From NCBI GenBank assembly GCA_905221605.1, contig CAJNDS010002412.1, positions 1,151,886-1,215,885 of the forward strand: a stretch of DNA of 64,000 nucleotides, written 5' to 3'. The notes below the pieces were generated by a model. It was not told where the DNA came from and did not search any database. It saw only the letters and a list, made by a program, of their open reading frames with translations. Below, piece by piece: positions 54,281 through 62,208 of the stretch. The position numbers and the translations under genes were made by a program. Source of the stretch: Symbiodinium natans. Lineage: Eukaryota; Sar; Dinophyceae; Suessiales; Symbiodiniaceae. Position 1 is the stretch's first letter; each line of letters begins with the position of its first letter.

Positions 54281-55702
54281 TTTCAGACCAAGGTCTTTTA
54301 TTTCTAATATTTGTTCCGACAGTAATGTTATATAAATATTATCAGGCATAGCAGTAGTTGTTATTGAAGCATTTGCAGGTTTAACTTTTACTAACATCTG
54401 TTGTCCAGCCCGTGTATTAATTCCAGTGTATGAACTATCAGGCACTTTTTCAAATGAAAACCCAAATACAAATTGACGGTCACGATATTGTCTAAAATCA
54501 ATTGACATTGAATGTTGATGAAACATTGGAAGATTTAATGCCTTTCTTAAGTGGTAATAGCATTCTTGAAGTGATGTAATCGGATACTCGGCATATAGTT
54601 TAGAACCCAATTGTATTTGCATTTGTAAATCAAAATTATTGTCATAAATTCCTTCAGTTTGTTCGTCTGATTGTTGTTGTGGGTGATAGAAACGACAAAA
54701 TTCTTTGTCACAGTATTCGTAACCGGTGCTTGGATCTCCTTCTTTGTAAAATGTAATGAATGATGCGACTAATTTTGACACTGAACGTATGACTTGGACA
54801 TTAATATCAGTTGTGCCTTTTACTGATTGAGATTGAGTAATATAAGTTGTATAGGTAATGGGCAATCCCTTTCCTTCTAAAAGATGTTTTACATATTCAT
54901 TATTTAAGTTATTATCAAGGGTGCAAACATCACAAACAACACGAGCATTATTAATTTCCCAGTCAACGCTTGTATTTCTAAATTCAGCGTCTGCTTCCGT
55001 GGCAGGATTAACATCAGTTACAAACCTATTTCCTACGGCGTCCGCTGTTGTAACATCTTCAGGGTTAATTACACAATCAGTAGCATTAGTAACCAGTTCT
55101 AATTCAATTGTTAAATTTCCCATATACTTTAATGGTAAATACTTAAACTGACTGAATAAACCACATAAGGGCTTAAATCCAACAATCATTTTATCCTTAA
55201 AGCCTTGACAAGTTAAACCATTAACTTCATATTTTAATCTTGTATCGTTGTCATTCACGAGAGTTTTAATTTCATCATCATATCTGTAACCAAACCCTTC
55301 GTTTGCTTCATCTTTTCGTGCTCCTTGGGACATCATTTTAGAGAACATATGATGAACTCGGTTGTAATTATCAAAGTCTTCAACAACCTGATTACCAGCA
55401 ATAATTCTCATTGGTCTGAAGAAGCTATAAGGAGGAGATAATGGCCGGAGTTTGTTATTAAATGTTCCAGGGTCAAGATTTTGTAATGTAAAAAATATTC
55501 TTACACTTTGAGGGTCTAACCAAGCATTATCTTCAGCGTTTAATGAAAATTTCAATACACGGTTACCACTTGTAGGTTTATAGATATTTGAACCAGACGG
55601 CCAAAATGTAACACTTCTTCTATCAGTAATATAACTGGAACCTTTGTTTAATTTAAATGAGAGGTTGTCAATGAGAATATCTTCAGGCGCAAACGTTTCC
55701 AT
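54269..55702 (-). CDS. Double jelly-roll major capsid protein
   Basis: The product has 477 residues, starting at METFAPEDILIDNL. The frame could open 12 codons earlier, but those codons (YKYNFYFCLYI) derive from AT-rich promoter sequence. Features matching PLV MCPs are the early WPSGSNIY segment, FFRPMRIIAGNQVVEDFDNYNRVHHMF at about 93-119, SIDFRQYRDRQFVFGFSFEKVP near 405-426, and the C-terminal ITLLSEQILEIKDLGLKVYD. It builds the icosahedral shell as trimers with pseudo-hexameric symmetry. Neighbours are the fibre downstream and a 68-aa basic protein upstream, all leftward. Confidence 0.92.
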   Translation of the reverse strand: METFAPEDILIDNLSFKLNKGSSYITDRRSVTFWPSGSNIYKPTSGNRVLKFSLNAEDNAWLDPQSVRIFFTLQNLDPGTFNNKLRPLSPPYSFFRPMRIIAGNQVVEDFDNYNRVHHMFSKMMSQGARKDEANEGFGYRYDDEIKTLVNDNDTRLKYEVNGLTCQGFKDKMIVGFKPLCGLFSQFKYLPLKYMGNLTIELELVTNATDCVINPEDVTTADAVGNRFVTDVNPATEADAEFRNTSVDWEINNARVVCDVCTLDNNLNNEYVKHLLEGKGLPITYTTYITQSQSVKGTTDINVQVIRSVSKLVASFITFYKEGDPSTGYEYCDKEFCRFYHPQQQSDEQTEGIYDNNFDLQMQIQLGSKLYAEYPITSLQECYYHLRKALNLPMFHQHSMSIDFRQYRDRQFVFGFSFEKVPDSSYTGINTRAGQQMLVKVKPANASITTTAMPDNIYITLLSEQILEIKDLGLKVYD

Positions 55703-55738
55703 AATATATAAACAAAAGTAGAAATTATATTTATACAA

Positions 55739-55945
55739 TTAATCAAATAAATTAAACTTAAACTTAATATTTTCTTGTTTCTTGGCTTTCTTGGCTTTAT
55801 TCTTAACTTTAATTTCATTCACGGCGGCGTTGCCTTCATTTTGCTCTATTAGTTTCCTTACCTCTTCGTAAGCGTTTTGTTTAAACTTTTTATCTTTGGG
55901 TTTCTTCTCCATTTGTTCGTATGTTGTGGCTTTGTAAGAGAACAT
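55739..55945 (-). CDS. Small basic protein, 68 aa
   Basis: Lys-rich sequence (KKPKDKKFKQNAYEEVRKLI, then KVKNKAKKAKKQ) ending FKFNLFD. It sits between the lipase-like gene and the MCP in the leftward virion block, 36 bp upstream of the MCP start. A DNA-binding or minor virion component is plausible from charge and position. The family is not recognised. Confidence 0.6.
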   Translation of the reverse strand: MFSYKATTYEQMEKKPKDKKFKQNAYEEVRKLIEQNEGNAAVNEIKVKNKAKKAKKQENIKFKFNLFD

Positions 55946-55964
55946 TATTATTACTATTGAGATG

Positions 55965-56606
55965 TTAATTAAAATGATCTAAAAACTCATGATTTGTTAT
56001 AGGTAAATTTCCTGGTTTGTTATGAACATTAGCAATATCAGCATAACTATGGTTATCAAGTGGGTTTAATGTTCCTCTATTTAATGTTAAACTGCCTTTA
56101 TCAAACATACTAACAACATCGCCCGTCTTTCTTATTCTTAGATTTGTTCCGGTATCTTCTGGTGACTGACCTGACACAAAAGGAGAACCATAACTTCTAC
56201 TTCTAAATATATTGTTATAATCATTATTTATTTGTTGTCCCACAGCCGAACCCAATGAGTGACTAATGACGTCGGTAATTCCTGTAAGTTTCTTACCGTC
56301 AACCTCTATAGTTCCATCTTTAATGAATTTATCAACATCTTTGTATCTTTTGGTGTGTCTAGTTTGATAAAGTGGTAATTTTAGATCATCATAAACATCT
56401 CTCCCGCTTTTAGTTCCTGCTATGTATAAGATACTGCCATTTTGATAAATTCCATTGGGGTTTTCATATGCTAGTTTCAATCCTTGAGTATCAGTTAAGA
56501 AGGTCTCCGTCCCTGCTAATTCTTCACTTACTTCATTATGAATGTTGCTTCTCGTTTTGGGCGCTTCGTATGGTTCAAAATCATCTCTCCGTTTGTGTTT
56601 AAACAT
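55965..56606 (-). CDS. Class-3-lipase-like alpha/beta hydrolase
   Basis: The product has 213 residues. DVISHSLGSAVG at 112-123 is the nucleophile elbow (S117) in a variant of the GxSxG motif with Ser in place of the first Gly. YGSPF at 139-143, TGDVVSMFD with D163, and NHSYAD with H186 follow in the order and spacing of fungal class 3 lipases, so a Ser-Asp-His triad looks complete. It would hydrolyse ester bonds of lipids. Its place at the head of the leftward capsid block suggests a virion or entry/egress-related function, by analogy with phospholipases in other virions. There is no signal peptide. The gene is divergent from the penton gene. Confidence 0.75.
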   Translation of the reverse strand: MFKHKRRDDFEPYEAPKTRSNIHNEVSEELAGTETFLTDTQGLKLAYENPNGIYQNGSILYIAGTKSGRDVYDDLKLPLYQTRHTKRYKDVDKFIKDGTIEVDGKKLTGITDVISHSLGSAVGQQINNDYNNIFRSRSYGSPFVSGQSPEDTGTNLRIRKTGDVVSMFDKGSLTLNRGTLNPLDNHSYADIANVHNKPGNLPITNHEFLDHFN

Positions 56607-56697
56607 TATTAAAATAGATTATAAAATTATTTTTGTTAATTATCAAAGATAATTTAGTAAATTCTTTTAAAATTTAAAAATTTGTCATTGAATAATA
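56607..56697. promoter_or_regulatory. Bidirectional promoter region between the two virion gene blocks
   Basis: A 91-bp, very AT-rich gap separates the leftward lipase-MCP-fibre block from the rightward penton block. It contains AATTTAAAAATTTG and ATAAAATTATTTTTG, and must hold the promoters for both directions. I see no copy of the ACTTAA...GAGAGA early motif here. Confidence 0.5.
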
Positions 56698-57534
56698 ATG
56701 CTCAAGTTCAAAAAAGTTTATATTGACAGCTACTATAAAGTAAGTGGCGCTTCATCAAATTTTACAATAGATCTACCTGAAACGGTGCAATTGGAAGAGA
56801 ATATGCTATGTCAAATACATGAGGTGAGCATTCCCCACTCATGGTATTCAATCAATAGCACCAACAATAATTTATATTTTAGACACCAGGTGATACCGCC
56901 CGGAGTTATAGCAGGGATCACTTATCGTAAAATAACCATACCAGAAGGCAATTACACTGCGGTTGATTTAGCACAAACAATTGAAATAGCACTTAATCTA
57001 CTGGTTGATACGGTTGATAGACCCAACACTTATTCAATAAGCTATAACAGTTCCACTAACAAGTATACATTCAGTTCCAACTATTCTACGGTCATCTTTG
57101 TTGTTTTAACTGATGGGGAAGTAGCACCATTAGCAGGTAGTTTTAGTGATCCTGTTGATGTTAATAATTTGAGTTCAATTAACCGAGTAATTGGAAACAC
57201 AACACCCGCCACTGATGCTTATACAAACGTAGCTCCTTATGTGACTAATTTTATTGATTTGGTCCCTTTCAAGAATTTATATTTGCATTGTAACGAAATA
57301 AGCAACTACAACCAATTAACGGTGGCGGGAAATTCAAGCATAGTCAAAAAAGTTCCTGTTAATGTTCCCTATTTAGGTGTCATTAACGATAATGAATTAA
57401 GCGCCGAAGATTATATTAATGTATCAGGTAAAATGCTACGCCGATTGAATTTTAGACTAACTGACCACCTTAACCAAATTGTAAATTTAAACGGGGTGGA
57501 TATTTCCTTTACACTAACATTTTTTAGGGGATAA
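56698..57534 (+). CDS. Penton-like minor capsid protein
   Basis: The product has 278 residues. The beginning, VYIDSYYKVSGASSNFTIDLP, and a beta-rich body with EVSIPHSWYSIN match PLV/virophage minor capsid proteins. So do NLYLHCNEISNYNQL and the C-terminal MLRRLNFRLTDHLNQIVNLNGVDISFTLTFF. In these viruses the protein forms the vertex penton. It begins the rightward late block. The penton role is assigned by resemblance and gene context, without a structure prediction. Confidence 0.82.
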   Translation: MLKFKKVYIDSYYKVSGASSNFTIDLPETVQLEENMLCQIHEVSIPHSWYSINSTNNNLYFRHQVIPPGVIAGITYRKITIPEGNYTAVDLAQTIEIALNLLVDTVDRPNTYSISYNSSTNKYTFSSNYSTVIFVVLTDGEVAPLAGSFSDPVDVNNLSSINRVIGNTTPATDAYTNVAPYVTNFIDLVPFKNLYLHCNEISNYNQLTVAGNSSIVKKVPVNVPYLGVINDNELSAEDYINVSGKMLRRLNFRLTDHLNQIVNLNGVDISFTLTFFRG

Positions 57535-57571
57535 TAAATATCTAATTAGAAAAATCTAGACTATATTTATA
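57535..57571 (+). promoter_or_regulatory. Late-type TATCTAA motif before the acidic zinc protein
   Basis: AATATCTAATTAG lies about 30 bp before the ATG at 57572. A TATCTAA heptamer also lies 10-20 bp before the genes at 58185, 59574 and 60843, so it is a candidate late or general promoter element. Confidence 0.4.
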
Positions 57572-58144
57572 ATGAGTAGTGAAGAAGTTGATGAGGTTAA
57601 AAATGAAGAAGCAACCGAACCAGTAGCAAATGAAATTATTGAAGAAGCGCCTGAAAAAGCACCAGAAGAAGAAATTAAAGAAGCTAATGAAGAACAACCA
57701 AAAGAAGAAGCAAAGCCAAAAGCAAAAGCAACGGCTAAAAAATTACCTAGGACTGTTAAAGTGGTTGAGCTAGTTGAATGTAACGCCTGTAATAAAAAGA
57801 TGTTGCCAAAAAGTTTAAAAAACACACACCCCCATTATTGCAAGGGACAACCAACCGAAACATTACCAGTAAATAAGCAGAAGGCAAGTTATGGGTCAAA
57901 GGTAGAACAAAAACTAAGAAAAGAAATTGAAGAAGAGATGCGGAAGAAATACGAAGTGAAAAATGTTCCAAGTGTTCCAAGTTCTGACAAACAAGTGGAA
58001 CAAGAAAAGCCCGTAAGAATGAAAGAGGTAGTGAAACAACCAACATCAACAGAATTGCTACATCAGTCGTATAATGAAATCAAAAGGTTAAGACAACAAG
58101 AAAAACAAGAAAAGATACAACGGTTCAGATCCAGTATGTTTTAA
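57572..58144 (+). CDS. Acidic-tailed zinc-finger protein, 190 aa
   Basis: Residues 1-60 are Glu/Ala/Pro/Lys repeats (EEAPEKAPEEEIKEANEEQP). A zinc-binding segment follows at about 72-93 (CNACNKKM...THPHYC, a Cys2-His-Cys pattern), then a basic helical C-terminus (LRKEIEEEMRKKYE; LRQQEKQEKIQRFRSS). It lies in the rightward virion block directly after the penton. A DNA-condensing or scaffold role is possible but unproven. Confidence 0.65.
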   Translation: MSSEEVDEVKNEEATEPVANEIIEEAPEKAPEEEIKEANEEQPKEEAKPKAKATAKKLPRTVKVVELVECNACNKKMLPKSLKNTHPHYCKGQPTETLPVNKQKASYGSKVEQKLRKEIEEEMRKKYEVKNVPSVPSSDKQVEQEKPVRMKEVVKQPTSTELLHQSYNEIKRLRQQEKQEKIQRFRSSMF

Positions 58145-58184
58145 TTGTTGTTAATATTAATTATTATCTAAATTAATATCAATA

Positions 58185-58505
58185 ATGAGTATGTTTAAGA
58201 GCAAAGCGGAATTCAATCGCAAACCCCAAGTCCAAAGATACTACGATATTGATGATACCTTCGGTGTTGCTTCTCGTAGGAAGTATATGAACGATATGAA
58301 GATGATGATTGAAGAAGCGGAGAACCGAGGCAAAAATGTTGGACTACGCAATGATTGGCTACAACATCAGAAGAAAGCAATATATCAAGGAGAGTTAGAC
58401 GCCGTTAATCGTCAGTTGGAGAGGCCCATGATGCCAGTTAGAACAAAGGAAGAACTAGAAAAGAGACAAAAAGAATTAAAAAATATAATGGCGGAAATAA
58501 TCTAA
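58185..58505 (+). CDS. Helical protein of unknown function, 106 aa
   Basis: Starts MSMFKSKAEFNRKPQVQRYYDIDDTF and continues as charged helices (MNDMKMMIEEAENRG; TKEELEKRQKELKNIMAEI). The promoter-like TATCTAA lies about 15-20 bp before the ATG. It ends only 10 bp before the next start codon, so the genes are tightly packed. The family is not recognised. A small virion or scaffold protein is possible. Confidence 0.65.
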   Translation: MSMFKSKAEFNRKPQVQRYYDIDDTFGVASRRKYMNDMKMMIEEAENRGKNVGLRNDWLQHQKKAIYQGELDAVNRQLERPMMPVRTKEELEKRQKELKNIMAEII

Positions 58506-58515
58506 TTTGTATTAT

Positions 58516-59556
58516 ATGATTAAAACATTAAAATCTGAACTAAGACTTAGACCGACCTACGATGAACTGATAGGTATGATTGAAGCACAAGGCGATCCCA
58601 ACAGACCGCCCATTGAACAGGTAATTGACAGAAGGGCTACCTTGTTTAGAAATAATCAGTTCGGTAGTCAATTTGATAATGTTGATTTTCTAGGCTTGAA
58701 GGGACAAGAAGAAGACAAAGTTAAGGAAGACTTAAGACAAGCTGAACTCAGAAAAACGGCAATGGCTACGGGTTCATCAATGGGAGTGTTAAGTTATGAT
58801 GGTAGAACGCCGGTAGGTGCTTATAACGCGGATGGCTTTGAAACACCAGATAGTGATGATTATCGGATGACGATAGATCAAATCGGTAGGATAAGATCGG
58901 AAATGGAAAGACACCAAGAACAACAACGACAAGCGCAACAAGCATCATCATCAACAGTGAGAAGTGATTTAGACGAAGCGCATAGTCAATCTTTACCTGT
59001 AGGCGTTCCTGTTCATTCAATAGCAACAGATGAAGAAGAAGAAATGCCACCTTTAGAAACACCTACTGAAGTGGCAGAGGAGGGGGAGGAAGAAGAAGAA
59101 ACCGATGATGAAGAAACACAAGTGCCCCCACAATCTAGAAAGCACAAGGAAACCATTGATTATAATGAAAATATAGATAGATGGAGACAAAAAGACATAT
59201 CAGTAGATGACATACTGTATCAATTACATTTAAGGGGAATAAAACTAACGGAAGAGCAAGAAGAGGAAATGGACAAACTTAAAATTAAAGGTAAGGGTAA
59301 AACACCAACTAAAAAGGATTATTTAATAAATTTTGTGGAAAGACTTATACAAACTGGTAAGTGGGCGGACGAAGTCAATGACCAACTTTTAAGAAGTAGG
59401 ATGGAAGAATGGACGCAGATGAAGAAAGGAAAAGGCAAAGGTATGATCAGAAAAGCATTTGAAAGCGCGGGGAGTGCTTTATTAGATGCAGGTAAGGAAG
59501 TCGCAAAGGATGCGTTAATCGCAGGTGCTCAAAGTGCCGTTATGAGTTTGTTATAA
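58516..59556 (+). CDS. PTY-motif virion-associated protein with hydrophobic tail
   Basis: The product has 346 residues from the ATG at 58516; an upstream TTG extension is not needed. N-terminal LRLRPTYDELIGMIE is shared with the next gene (LRLKPTYEEML). A Gln-rich coiled coil (EMERHQEQQRQAQQ), a strongly acidic stretch (EEGEEEEETDDEE) and a lysine-rich segment follow. The C-terminal amphipathic Ala/Gly-rich helix (MIRKAFESAGSALLDAGKEV then AKDALIAGAQSAV) resembles membrane-active or internal capsid peptides such as those of adenovirus-like virions, by type only. A virion-internal role is inference. Confidence 0.65.
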   Translation: MIKTLKSELRLRPTYDELIGMIEAQGDPNRPPIEQVIDRRATLFRNNQFGSQFDNVDFLGLKGQEEDKVKEDLRQAELRKTAMATGSSMGVLSYDGRTPVGAYNADGFETPDSDDYRMTIDQIGRIRSEMERHQEQQRQAQQASSSTVRSDLDEAHSQSLPVGVPVHSIATDEEEEMPPLETPTEVAEEGEEEEETDDEETQVPPQSRKHKETIDYNENIDRWRQKDISVDDILYQLHLRGIKLTEEQEEEMDKLKIKGKGKTPTKKDYLINFVERLIQTGKWADEVNDQLLRSRMEEWTQMKKGKGKGMIRKAFESAGSALLDAGKEVAKDALIAGAQSAVMSLL

Positions 59557-59573
59557 TATCTAAAACTAAATAT

Positions 59574-60368
59574 ATGCTAAGGTTAAAACCAACTTATGAA
59601 GAAATGTTAAGGGAGGCAAGAACAAGAAGATTAAGAATATTACCAGAAAGGGAAAGAAGAACACAACAAGGAATGTTATTAGATGAGGTGGATTTTGATG
59701 ATTTTGATCTGGGTAAATATGATAAGAAGATCATAGTGACTAATGAGAACCCCCAGAAAGGAACGCAAACTGATATATTTGGTGACCATTCTTCATACTC
59801 ATCTACATCGGAAAGTTTGAAGACAGCAATTGAACCAGACAAAGAAGAACAACAGGTTGAGAGTGAGCACTCAATGCAATCTAGTAAATCAAGTAGTAAA
59901 TCAAGCGAAAAATCAGAAGAACAAGAACAAGAACAACAAAAATCATTGATGAGAAGATTGTTTGATAGTTTGTTTGAAGAGGTGGAAGTAGAAATGCCAA
60001 TATCAAGACAACCAAGCAGTAACAACAGTGATCCAATACCAACTAAAAAAGATGAAACGCCTTTACCTTCATCATCAAGTTCTTCTATTTCACATCATCT
60101 TAGTGATCCTTATGATAATCTACCTATAGGCGGTTCTCATAGTAGTAATGCTAGTTCTCGTTCGTCACGAATGTCTCGCGACGCTTCTGACGAAGCGTCA
60201 ACCATACATTATGGTAGTTCTCGCCCTGCTTCAACGATACATTACGGTAGTGAAAGAAGCAACAGACCCATTAGTGTAAGAAGTTCTCCCATTTCGGTTA
60301 GAAGTTCTCACATATCAGTTAAAAGTTCCCCTATTGTTATTAGTTCTGCGTCCAGTAGTAGATCATAG
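59574..60368 (+). CDS. PTY-motif Ser-rich protein with C-terminal repeats
   Basis: The product has 264 residues. It begins LRLKPTYEEMLREARTRR, the same motif as the preceding gene, then DEVDFDDFDLGKYD. A Ser/Glu/Gln-rich central part follows. The C-terminus is built of short repeats: ASTIHYGSSRP then ASTIHYGSERS, followed by ISVRSSP, ISVRSSH, ISVKSSP, IVISS. It is probably disordered and a candidate for phosphorylation. The start codon lies 17 bp after the previous stop. The shared N-terminal motif suggests both proteins dock to the same partner, perhaps the capsid or penton. Confidence 0.65.
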   Translation: MLRLKPTYEEMLREARTRRLRILPERERRTQQGMLLDEVDFDDFDLGKYDKKIIVTNENPQKGTQTDIFGDHSSYSSTSESLKTAIEPDKEEQQVESEHSMQSSKSSSKSSEKSEEQEQEQQKSLMRRLFDSLFEEVEVEMPISRQPSSNNSDPIPTKKDETPLPSSSSSSISHHLSDPYDNLPIGGSHSSNASSRSSRMSRDASDEASTIHYGSSRPASTIHYGSERSNRPISVRSSPISVRSSHISVKSSPIVISSASSSRS

Positions 60369-60379
60369 CTTGAAAACGA

Positions 60380-60425
60380 ATGAGATATTTCTTTAATAGC
60401 TAACGCAATTTAAAGAAATATTCAT
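60380..60425. terminator. Hairpin after the Ser-rich protein gene
   Basis: ATGAGATATTTCTTTAA and TTAAAGAAATATTCAT form a stem of about 15 bp around a 13-nt loop, starting 12 bp after the TAG. It is located before the next rightward gene. A transcript-end function is inferred from position. Confidence 0.5.
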
Positions 60426-60437
60426 ATTATAAAATAA

Positions 60438-60812
60438 ATGGCTACTAACTACTTTGTTGGCAATGATGGAATTAAAACCACAATAAACGACGATTTGTTT
60501 GACCTGCTTTGGAACTCCTTTGAGAGTGATGATGTTTCTACAGCTGATAGCGACAGTTCGGAGATCATCAAGAAACAGAAAAAGAAAGTTTATAATGATA
60601 GGTTGAATGAAAAGAATAAAAATGAAGGTTATTTTAATGATTATTTCAAGAAAAATAATAAATGTTTTGAGTGTGGAAGGTGCGGTAAAACCATAAGTAG
60701 CACTAGCAATAAAGCTAAGCATCAGAACAGTGAAAGGTGTAAAAGAGTTTATGAAGATAGGAAACAAAAGGAGATAGAGGATAAAATCATTATGAAGGTT
60801 TTACATGGTTAA
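60438..60812 (+). CDS. C2HC zinc-finger protein, 124 aa
   Basis: An acidic N-terminal half (FDLLWNSFESDDVSTADSDSS) and a basic linker precede a zinc finger near residues 75-97 (CFECGRCGKTIS...KHQNSERC), followed by a Lys/Glu helix. It lies immediately upstream of the integrase. A DNA-binding role is inferred. An antisense frame of similar length is its shadow. Confidence 0.65.
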   Translation: MATNYFVGNDGIKTTINDDLFDLLWNSFESDDVSTADSDSSEIIKKQKKKVYNDRLNEKNKNEGYFNDYFKKNNKCFECGRCGKTISSTSNKAKHQNSERCKRVYEDRKQKEIEDKIIMKVLHG

Positions 60813-60842
60813 TAATAAGTAATTATCTAATTATTATTAATT

Positions 60843-61775
60843 ATGAGTGCTAATGAGATATTGGAGAAAATATATTATGATCTTGAGCGCGGTTACGGAT
60901 CTGTTAGAAGTTTATATGAGGAAGCTAACAAGGATGGGGCGGGTGTCACTTTGCAATATGTTAAGGATTGGGTGAAGAAGCAAAGCATCAATCAGAGAAG
61001 AAACTACAAGAATTATAATAGCTATTCCCCGCCTTATGCTAGGGCTGGTTTTAGCGTTGATATTATGGATATGGTAAGCTTGATGAAAGACACTGACACC
61101 TTCAAGGAGGAGTATAAAAGATACGCTTTGCTATGCATTGACAATTTTAGCAAGAAGATGCATATAGTGCCTATGGAGAACAGAGACGGTGAGACGGTGT
61201 ATGATGCCTTTATGGAGTGCTTCAAAGTTATGGGTTATCCTAACAGTATATATTCAGACGATGACGGGGCATTTAATTATAAAAAGTTTCAGGATTTTTT
61301 GAAAGGGGAAGGTATTGAGCATATCGTAACTTTGACCCACGCAAATGTAGCAGAGAGGGCCATTAGGACGATTAAGAAGATGATCACCGATAGGGCTTTG
61401 GTGACTAAAGGGGCTTGGACGATCTTATTGAAACCCGCGTTGGACAAGTATAATAAAACAATGAAACATTCAACGACTGGGATGACGCCAAATGAAGCGC
61501 ACAAGGACGACAACCACCTTACAGTAAAATCTAACTCTGTATTGAAGGAGAAATATTTGAGAAAGTATCCTAAGGTAGAGGTCGGGGACAAAGTTAAAAT
61601 ATTTGTAAAGGGAAAGGGCAACTATACAAGTCGTAAAGAAAGTAGGAACCAGTGGAGCGAGAGAACTTATGAGGTTAAGGAAGTAGGGAGAGACGGACAA
61701 CTAAACAAACACTATATATTAGATGGATTGAGTAAAAAATATAACAGACACGAAATTTTATTAGTTGATGAGTAA
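60843..61775 (+). CDS. Retrovirus-type (rve, DDE) integrase of Polinton type
   Basis: The product has 310 residues. The helical N-terminus replaces a classical HHCC zinc domain. The rve core carries FSVDIMDM (D73), SIYSDDDGAF (D140) and NVAERAIRTIKKM (E171), the catalytic DDE triad. The core helix AWTILLKPALDKYNKTMKHS and the GMTPNEAH motif are typical of Polinton and Ty3-like integrases. The C-terminus (VGDKVKIF, QWSERTYEVKEV, YILDGL) is an SH3-like domain common in these proteins. It joins the element ends to host DNA and, with the TIRs, explains the integrated state. A TATCTAA motif lies about 15 bp before the ATG. No inactivating change is visible. Confidence 0.92.
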   Translation: MSANEILEKIYYDLERGYGSVRSLYEEANKDGAGVTLQYVKDWVKKQSINQRRNYKNYNSYSPPYARAGFSVDIMDMVSLMKDTDTFKEEYKRYALLCIDNFSKKMHIVPMENRDGETVYDAFMECFKVMGYPNSIYSDDDGAFNYKKFQDFLKGEGIEHIVTLTHANVAERAIRTIKKMITDRALVTKGAWTILLKPALDKYNKTMKHSTTGMTPNEAHKDDNHLTVKSNSVLKEKYLRKYPKVEVGDKVKIFVKGKGNYTSRKESRNQWSERTYEVKEVGRDGQLNKHYILDGLSKKYNRHEILLVDE

Positions 61776-61778
61776 ATG

Positions 61779-61817
61779 CACTTAAAGAAAAAACTATATA
61801 ATATATTGAGTGAGAAA
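61779..61817 (+). promoter_or_regulatory. Early-type promoter motif 3
   Basis: CACTTAAAGAAAAAA, a spacer, then TATATTGAGTGAGA lie immediately before the ATG at 61818. Because this is the promoter module seen before 45274 and 62209, the longer reading frame that starts at 61776 (MHLKKKLYNILSEK) reads through promoter DNA and is not the start. Confidence 0.65.
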
Positions 61818-62162
61818 ATGAAGAAAGAGCCGATGTGTAGATTTATTGAGTGTGAAATTTGTAGCATATACGGACAGGGTTTGCATTGGCGCCCATATTT
61901 TCATAGACACTTGAAAAGCAACGAGCATAAATTCAATTCTGAATTCAAAGAGTTAAATGACCAATTTAATAAGGAGAAAAACCAAACAAAGAAGGATAAG
62001 CTTTTTAAACAGATGGAAGCACTATATATAAAATACCCTAAGAAAATAAGAAAGTCAAGGAATGTTAATATTATGTTAGAGATGAGCGAAGAAGAAAGGA
62101 ACGAATATTTGTTTAAAACCAATAACAAATACAAAAATAATGATTTAAATGAAATGGACTAA
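61818..62162 (+). CDS. C2H2 zinc-finger protein, 114 aa
   Basis: The chosen start is the ATG at 61818, just after the promoter motif. The product has CEICSIYGQGLHWRPYFHRH then LKSNEHK, a Cys2-His2 finger in which RHLKSNEH resembles matrin/U1-type fingers. A long charged helix (NSEFKELNDQFNKEKNQTKK) and a basic stretch follow. It lies downstream of the integrase with its own promoter. A nucleic-acid-binding early protein is inferred. Confidence 0.7.
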   Translation: MKKEPMCRFIECEICSIYGQGLHWRPYFHRHLKSNEHKFNSEFKELNDQFNKEKNQTKKDKLFKQMEALYIKYPKKIRKSRNVNIMLEMSEEERNEYLFKTNNKYKNNDLNEMD

Positions 62163-62167
62163 AAATA

Positions 62168-62208
62168 TACTTAAAGACATAACGCCCTAGTATATTGAGA
62201 GAGAGAAT
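62168..62208 (+). promoter_or_regulatory. Early-type promoter motif 4
   Basis: TACTTAAAGACA, a spacer, then TATATTGAGAGAGAG, directly before the ATG at 62209. It is nearly the same as the motif before 45274 at the opposite end of the element. Confidence 0.65.

Noticed and set aside
60393-60767. 124-codon minus-strand hydrophobic frame
   Set aside because: It is antisense to the zinc-finger gene at 60438, which has clear motifs. AT-rich antisense often looks hydrophobic.
61776-61817. N-terminal extension MHLKKKLYNILSEK of the zinc-finger protein
   Set aside because: The codons coincide with the early promoter module seen before other genes, so the ATG at 61818 is the better start.
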